DNA of 8,992 nucleotides from Comamonadaceae bacterium. Its GTDB lineage: Bacteria > Pseudomonadota > Gammaproteobacteria > Burkholderiales > Burkholderiaceae_C. The stretch spans positions 1 to 8,992 of the forward strand of contig CANCCF010000167.1 in assembly GCA_947374485.1 (NCBI GenBank), written 5' to 3'. Made by a program: the position numbers and the translations under genes. A model generated the notes under the pieces. That model saw only the letters and a program-made list of their open reading frames with translations, ran no database searches and was not told where the DNA came from. The first letter of the stretch is position 1, and the number at the start of each line of letters is the position of its first letter. Positions 5,455 through 8,992 of this stretch are shown here, piece after piece.

Positions 5455-6531
5455 ATGGATACCCACCTGGCCTACGAAGAATTGGGCCTGCACCCCAGCG
5501 CCAGCGACGCCGAGCTCAAAGCCAGCTGGCGCCGCCTGGTGGCCACCTGGCACCCGGACCGCAATGGCGCGGCCGACGCGGGCCGCCGCATGCAAAGCAT
5601 CAACAAGGCCTATCAGCACATCCGCCAGTTGCGTGAAGGCGCGGGTGAAGACGTTGACGCAGAGTCCAATGGCCCGGCCGAGGCCGAGGCTGAAGCCGCT
5701 GCAGCAGCACAGGCCGCTGCCGAGGCCGCTGAGGCCGCAGCGGCTGCGCCCCTCCACACCGTGGTGCGCAGCGTGCGCCTGACCCTCGAAGAAGCCATTC
5801 TGGGCTGCACCCGCACCCTGAGCGGCCACTACCGTCACCCTTGCACAGAATGTGTGGGCAAAGGCCAGCGCGTGCTGGCGCAGGCCTGCAGCAGCTGCCA
5901 CGGCAGCGGCGCGGTGCACAAGGCCGCGCTGTTTGGCTGGCTCTGGAACCAGGAGGCCTGCACCGACTGCGGCGGCGACGGGCGCCAGCGCGCACCCTGT
6001 GCGGCCTGCGACGGCCAGGGCGAGCAAAGCCTGGCCTGGCGCAAGCGGGTGCGCTTTCCGCCCGGCCTGCGCGCGGGCCATGTGCTGGAGGTGCCCGCCG
6101 CGCGGCATGCAGAGGGCGCCGCGCGCGCGGGCGAGGGCGCGCTGGAACTGGCCCTGGAGCTGCGCTTGGAGATCGCCCCGCACGACCTGTTTGCGCTGGA
6201 CGCCGAGGGCGTGCTGCGCTGTGCCATGCCGGTCAACGGCTACGCCTGGATGGCCGGCCACTGGGTCGATGTGCCCACGCCCGAGGGTCTGCAGCAGATG
6301 CGCCTGAACCGCGATGCGTTGGTCTACCGCCTGCGCGGCCAGGGCTTTCCCACGGCGGTGCGCGGCCCCCGTGGCGACTACCTGGTGACGGTGACGCCGG
6401 TGTTTCCGGCCGAGCCCGATGCGGCACACGAGGCGCTGCTGGCGCAGCTGATTGACAGCAGCAACCGCGCCGCCGATGCCGAGCCGACGCAGCCGCTGGG
6501 CGCATGGCGCAAGCGTTTGCAGGGCCGCTGA
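5455..6531 (+). CDS. J-domain protein, class A-like with zinc-finger region and Ala/Glu linker
   Basis: This 358-residue predicted Hsp70 co-chaperone starts with a J domain (residues about 4-60) that has the essential HPD motif at 33-35. Residues 74-98 are almost only Ala and Glu and take the place of the Gly/Phe region of DnaJ. Four CXXCXGXG-type motifs follow: CTECVGKG (130-137), CSSCHGSG (145-152), CTDCGGDG (169-176) and CAACDGQG (182-189), enough for two zinc sites as in DnaJ. The rest resembles the C-terminal substrate-binding domains (DLFALDAEGVL, PTPEGLQQMRL, FPTAVRGPRGDYLVTV). It is shorter than typical DnaJ and is probably a second, specialised J protein; no dnaK or grpE is nearby. 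No Shine-Dalgarno site precedes the ATG. The partner Hsp70 and the client are unknown. Confidence 0.88.
   Translation: MDTHLAYEELGLHPSASDAELKASWRRLVATWHPDRNGAADAGRRMQSINKAYQHIRQLREGAGEDVDAESNGPAEAEAEAAAAAQAAAEAAEAAAAAPLHTVVRSVRLTLEEAILGCTRTLSGHYRHPCTECVGKGQRVLAQACSSCHGSGAVHKAALFGWLWNQEACTDCGGDGRQRAPCAACDGQGEQSLAWRKRVRFPPGLRAGHVLEVPAARHAEGAARAGEGALELALELRLEIAPHDLFALDAEGVLRCAMPVNGYAWMAGHWVDVPTPEGLQQMRLNRDALVYRLRGQGFPTAVRGPRGDYLVTVTPVFPAEPDAAHEALLAQLIDSSNRAADAEPTQPLGAWRKRLQGR
5674..5748 (+). repeat. Low-complexity Ala/Glu-coding stretch in the J-domain gene
   Basis: This stretch is built from imperfect GCN-GAG units coding alternating Ala-Glu, then Ala runs with Gln. It forms residues 74-98 and is expected to be helical or flexible. 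Such repeats vary in length easily, so homologues probably differ here. Confidence 0.7.
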
Positions 6532-6548
6532 ACTTCAGGCACCAGACG

Positions 6549-7262
6549 TCAGGCCAGGGCGCGCCAGCGGCCACTGGCCGGGCACACGCCCGCCGCCGCA
6601 CCGTCCACCCACACCTGCCCTTCTTTCACAAGCAAAGCCGCCGCAGGCTCGCTGTCCAGGCGCACGTGCAGGGCCTGTGCTACGGCGGGCTCTTCAATGG
6701 GCAGCTCCCAGCTCAGGAACAGCTGGGTGTGGTCGGGCCCGGGTGGAAAGTCGGCGCTGTCAAAGCCGCTGCGCCGGCGCGCAATCACGGCGTGGGGCTG
6801 GCCGGTGTCAAACACCACGGCGGTGCCGCGCTGCAAGGGGATGCGCAGGTCCAGGGCCGCAAAGTGCAGGTCCAGCCCCTGGTCTTCGCTCAAAAACAGG
6901 TTGCAAAAGGCCGCATGGCCGTACTGAGCGCCGTCATGGTGGTAGCGTGCGCCGCGGCAGGCCATCAGGGCCACCGGGCTGGTGGCCAGCAGATCGCCAA
7001 GCCCCAAGCTGCGCGTCCAGTCGGCCAGCGTGGCCACGCACAGGCGGTAGTCGGGCCAGCGCGCCCGGGCGCGCGCCAGCGGCATCTCTTCCACGTCACC
7101 GGCCTGCAGGTCCAGCTGCCCGGTGGTTTCGCGTGCCCAGTCGGCCTGCAGGCGCAGCGGCGGCACCGGCACGTTCAGCACGCTGTGCAGCACCACGGCG
7201 CCCACGCTGCGGCTGCGCAGGCCCGCACCACTGGCGAAAAAGCAGGTGACAGGGGACCGCAT
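6549..7262 (-). CDS. Putative 2OG-Fe(II) oxygenase-like protein
   Basis: This 237-residue protein shows a metal-binding pattern typical of Fe(II)/2-oxoglutarate oxygenases. It has HxD in YHHDG (His108, Asp110), a hydrophobic strand, GTAVVFDTGQPHAV with a distal His157, and an Arg cluster soon after (162-164) that may bind 2OG. Its substrate cannot be told. Two starts compete. The ATG at 7262 has no Shine-Dalgarno site but CATACT 7 nt upstream. A GTG at 7304 has GGAG 8 nt upstream and adds 14 residues, but those codons (AAA, ATT, ATA, CTT among them) have far fewer G/C third positions than the rest, and the region holds a palindrome. I therefore prefer 7262. The stop lies 17 nt from the convergent J-domain stop. 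The enzyme class is inferred from spacing and motif only. Confidence 0.6.
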   Translation of the reverse strand: MRSPVTCFFASGAGLRSRSVGAVVLHSVLNVPVPPLRLQADWARETTGQLDLQAGDVEEMPLARARARWPDYRLCVATLADWTRSLGLGDLLATSPVALMACRGARYHHDGAQYGHAAFCNLFLSEDQGLDLHFAALDLRIPLQRGTAVVFDTGQPHAVIARRRSGFDSADFPPGPDHTQLFLSWELPIEEPAVAQALHVRLDSEPAAALLVKEGQVWVDGAAAGVCPASGRWRALA

Positions 7263-7286
7263 GCAATCAAGTATGGCATGCGGTGC

Positions 7287-7303
7287 TGTCGAAATTTTTG
7301 ACA
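7287..7303. promoter_or_regulatory. 17-bp near-palindrome, candidate enhancer site
   Basis: TGTCGAAATTTTTGACA is symmetric about its central T with one mismatched pair (TGTC...GACA ends, AAA/TTT core). Its centre lies about 120 bp before the start point predicted from the sigma-54 promoter at 7389-7404, the usual place for an NtrC-family activator. In exosortase bacteria PrsR-type activators are known to drive PEP-CTERM genes with RpoN; linking this site to PrsR is inference. Confidence 0.45.
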
Positions 7304-7360
7304 CTGCAGCCGCTCCGGCCTCGCCGGGCGCACCCGCCAGTGCCGCAAGTGCTTGTCAGC

Positions 7361-7373
7361 AATGAACTATTTG
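7361..7373 (+). promoter_or_regulatory. IHF-like site between enhancer and sigma-54 promoter
   Basis: AATGAACTATTTG matches the IHF consensus WATCAANNNNTTR with one mismatch (G for C). It lies between the candidate enhancer site and the sigma-54 promoter, where IHF bends DNA at many such promoters. A one-mismatch short motif can occur by chance. Confidence 0.3.
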
Positions 7374-7388
7374 CAAGCCTGCGCGGCG

Positions 7389-7404
7389 TGGCCTGGAATT
7401 TGCT
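7389..7404 (+). promoter_or_regulatory. Sigma-54 (RpoN) promoter of the PEP-CTERM gene
   Basis: TGGCCTGGAATTTGCT has the invariant GG-N10-GC spacing and matches TGGC, G and TTGCW of the sigma-54 consensus TGGCACGN4TTGCW. The predicted start point near 7415 leaves a leader of about 22 nt containing the GGAG ribosome binding site (7426-7429). RpoN control of PEP-CTERM genes is known from exosortase-containing betaproteobacteria. Confidence 0.7.
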
Positions 7405-7436
7405 GAAACGGTTCAACTTTTTATTGGAGCCACGCC

Positions 7437-8087
7437 ATGACCTACGCCTTCAGAACCCACCTTCTTGCCGCTCTGGTGTGCGGCGCCAGCATGTGGGCCG
7501 CCACCCAGCCCGCCCAGGCGGCGCCGGTCAACGCCTGGGACATTGGCCAGGTGACGCCGTTCCGCAATGACAGCTGGTCCTTTGGCGAGATCTTCACCGT
7601 GGGCACCAGCAACATCACGGTGACCAGCCTGGGCGCGCTGGACCTGGGCCAGAGTGGTTTCACTAACCCGGGCGGCATTCTGGTGGGCCTGTACCGCGAG
7701 TCTGACCAGGCGTTGCTGGCCTCGGGTGTGGTGGGCAGCAGCGATGGTCTGTCCGGCAAGTACCGCTTTGTCGATATTCCTGACGTCACGCTGAGCGCCA
7801 ACACCCTGTACCGCGTGGTCGCCGTGAACGGCGCGGACGAGTACAACGCCGCAGTCAGCACCCCGGTGGCCGTGGACCCGCGCATCACCTGGGACGGCTA
7901 TGCCTTCTGCTCGAGCACGGCACTCAAGTTCTGCACCAACAACGCGGACTCGGACCAAACCTGGTTTGCCAACTTCCAGCTGGATACGCCGCGCAGTGGC
8001 GTGGTGCCCGAGCCCAGCAGCCTGGCCCTGCTGGGTGCGGGCCTGCTGGCACTGGTGGCCAGCAGGCGCCGGGGCAGCAAGGCATAA
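7437..8087 (+). CDS. PEP-CTERM sorting-domain protein
   Basis: This 216-residue exported protein has a signal peptide with likely cleavage at AQA-AP (after residue 28). Its C-terminus is a classic PEP-CTERM signal: VPEP (190-193), a hydrophobic helix (about 195-208), then Arg-Arg-Arg. Exosortase recognises such tails, and the proteins are displayed or released with exopolysaccharide, often aiding floc or biofilm formation. The middle looks beta-rich (FGEIFTVGTSNITVTSLGAL, ILVGLYRESDQALLASG, TLYRVVAVNG), in a style like DUF4082 domains; this is tentative. Cys158 and Cys166 could form a disulfide. GGAG 7 nt before the ATG fixes the start. A sigma-54 promoter lies just upstream. No exosortase gene is in the window, so it must act in trans. 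Confidence 0.92.
   Translation: MTYAFRTHLLAALVCGASMWAATQPAQAAPVNAWDIGQVTPFRNDSWSFGEIFTVGTSNITVTSLGALDLGQSGFTNPGGILVGLYRESDQALLASGVVGSSDGLSGKYRFVDIPDVTLSANTLYRVVAVNGADEYNAAVSTPVAVDPRITWDGYAFCSSTALKFCTNNADSDQTWFANFQLDTPRSGVVPEPSSLALLGAGLLALVASRRRGSKA
8041..8067. repeat. Perfect 10-bp inverted repeat inside the PEP-CTERM tail
   Basis: GCCTGCTGGC (8041-8050) and GCCAGCAGGC (8058-8067) are exact reverse complements with a 7-nt loop. They lie in the codons for the C-terminal hydrophobic helix and Arg cluster, 18 nt before the stop codon. The hairpin could slow translation or take part in transcription termination, or it may simply follow from Leu, Ala and Arg codon choice. Confidence 0.5.
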
Positions 8088-8108
8088 GGGCGCTCTACAC
8101 CACGCCCT
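8087..8108. terminator. Weak hairpin at the convergent PEP-CTERM / CHAD gene ends
   Basis: AGGGCG (8087-8092) pairs with CGCCCT (8103-8108) across a 10-nt loop that includes the CHAD stop codon. There is no T-run on either strand. It is the only structure I see at this tight tail-to-tail junction. Confidence 0.25.
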
Positions 8109-8992
8109 GGCCAAAGGCCACACCGCGCAAAAAGGCCACCACGCTGTCGGCGGCCTGCAGCTGCCTGGCCACTTCAATGGCCAGGCGCAGGTCACGCTCC
8201 AGCCCGATCTGGGTTTGCAACGTCTTGGCCAGATGCAGCCAGCGCCTGGCGCGTTTGGCAGGCAGCAGGGGCAACAGGTTTTCCACCCCATAGCGCAGGC
8301 GCTTGCTGAGGATGCGCAGGCGGTGCTGGGCCTGGCCGTCTGGCGCGCTCGGTGTGCTCTGTGGTGTGGTGGGTGACTGCTGCGCCGCTTGGGTTTCCTG
8401 AATGCCATCGGCCAGTTTCTGCAAGCGTTTGCACAAGCACGCAGCGGGCTTCTGCAGATCGCGTGGGCTCAGCGCGGGCACGGGCGCCACCGGCTCCAAC
8501 TCCAGCCAGCGCGTGAGTTCCAGCAGGGCGCTGCCCACACCCACCTGGGCCAGGGCCCGGCGCAGGGCCTGACGCTGCTGCGCCATGCGCGTGGCCAGCG
8601 CGCTTTGCAACTGCTGCCACTGCTGTGCCGCGTGGGCAGCCCCTTGTGCATTGCCTTCCTGAAAGGCCGCAGCCAGCGTGGGGAACACCTCGTTGGCGGC
8701 CACCTCCAGATCGCGCAGGGCCGTCATAGGGTCCAGCAGTGGCTTCAGGGCGGCCAGGCTGGCCAGTGCGGGCACACTGTGCCGACCCCTGGGCTGCTGG
8801 AACAGCTTGAGTGCGCTTTTGAAACGCCGCCACCCCACGCGCGCCTGGTGCAGCACCTCGGGCGCGTCGCTCTCTCGCAGGGTGACGAGGTTGGCGCTGA
8901 ACTGCAGCAGGCCGTCCCGCAGCACGGCCCGGGCCACGGCCTCCCAGGCCAGGTGCTGGCCGAGTTCGGGTGGAAGGGCGTGGCAGGGAGCG
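8095..8992 (-). CDS. CHAD-domain protein, 5' end beyond the window (probably CYTH-CHAD)
   Basis: The frame stays open to the right edge, giving at least 298 residues, so the true start is outside. The visible part is a CHAD domain, a helical fold with conserved His and basic residues that binds polyphosphate. Its first repeat has VLHQARVGWRRFKSALKLF (around 8855-8797) and its second has HRLRILSKRLRYGVENL (around 8325-8275), each with the expected His followed by Arg/Lys. A Gln/Pro/Ser/Thr-rich loop separates them. Sequence before the domain (ALPPELGQHLAWEAVARAVL) has no signal peptide and reads like an interdomain stretch. CHAD is often fused behind a CYTH triphosphatase domain, which would lie beyond the window. 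The stop is 7 nt from the convergent PEP-CTERM stop. Confidence 0.85.
   Translation of the reverse strand, partial: APCHALPPELGQHLAWEAVARAVLRDGLLQFSANLVTLRESDAPEVLHQARVGWRRFKSALKLFQQPRGRHSVPALASLAALKPLLDPMTALRDLEVAANEVFPTLAAAFQEGNAQGAAHAAQQWQQLQSALATRMAQQRQALRRALAQVGVGSALLELTRWLELEPVAPVPALSPRDLQKPAACLCKRLQKLADGIQETQAAQQSPTTPQSTPSAPDGQAQHRLRILSKRLRYGVENLLPLLPAKRARRWLHLAKTLQTQIGLERDLRLAIEVARQLQAADSVVAFLRGVAFGQGVV

Noticed and set aside
8935..8937. GTG at 8937 as the start of the CHAD gene
   Set aside because: The frame remains open to the window edge with plausible coding residues upstream, so the gene is better described as partial.

Overview
The window looks like chromosomal DNA of a GC-rich betaproteobacterium, most likely Burkholderiales of the Comamonadaceae type. 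The clues are strong G/C bias at third codon positions, a DUF3297 protein, a PEP-CTERM/exosortase substrate, a CHAD protein, and several genes that appear to lack a Shine-Dalgarno site but have a -10-like box just before the ATG. This placement is inferred from gene content and codon style, not from a search. I see no rRNA, tRNA, CRISPR array, transposase or phage gene.

Left part (1-4056). An unassigned leader with several hairpins and GGA repeats (1-236) precedes a YeaD-type hexose-6-phosphate mutarotase (237-1121). A 354-nt gap follows, with an AT-rich dyad and two tandem GC-rich hairpins. Next comes a two-gene unit (1476-3962) coding for two exported paralogues about 69% identical without a single gap over about 369 residues. 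The first has a type I signal peptide and the second is a predicted lipoprotein. I cannot assign them a function.

Middle part (4057-6531). A DUF3297 gene (+) converges on a BON-domain lipoprotein gene (-). Upstream of the latter on the same strand is a small, solitary ABC-type ATPase whose catalytic Glu is Gln and whose switch His is missing. A class A-like J-domain protein is transcribed divergently from the ATPase gene. It has four CXXCXGXG zinc motifs, but an Ala/Glu-rich linker in place of the Gly/Phe region.

Right part (6549-8992). A putative 2OG-Fe(II) oxygenase (-) is divergent from a PEP-CTERM protein (+). Their shared gap holds a good sigma-54 promoter (7389-7404), an IHF-like site and a 17-bp near-palindrome upstream, as expected of an enhancer-dependent promoter. 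The PEP-CTERM gene converges on a CHAD-domain gene that runs off the right edge and is probably the C-terminal half of a CYTH-CHAD protein.

The genes do not form one obvious pathway. Three or four encode envelope or exported proteins (the paralogue pair, the BON lipoprotein and the PEP-CTERM protein), and the rest look like separate housekeeping or accessory genes. The best leads are the paralogue pair with its structured leader, the sigma-54 control region, and the degenerate ABC ATPase.
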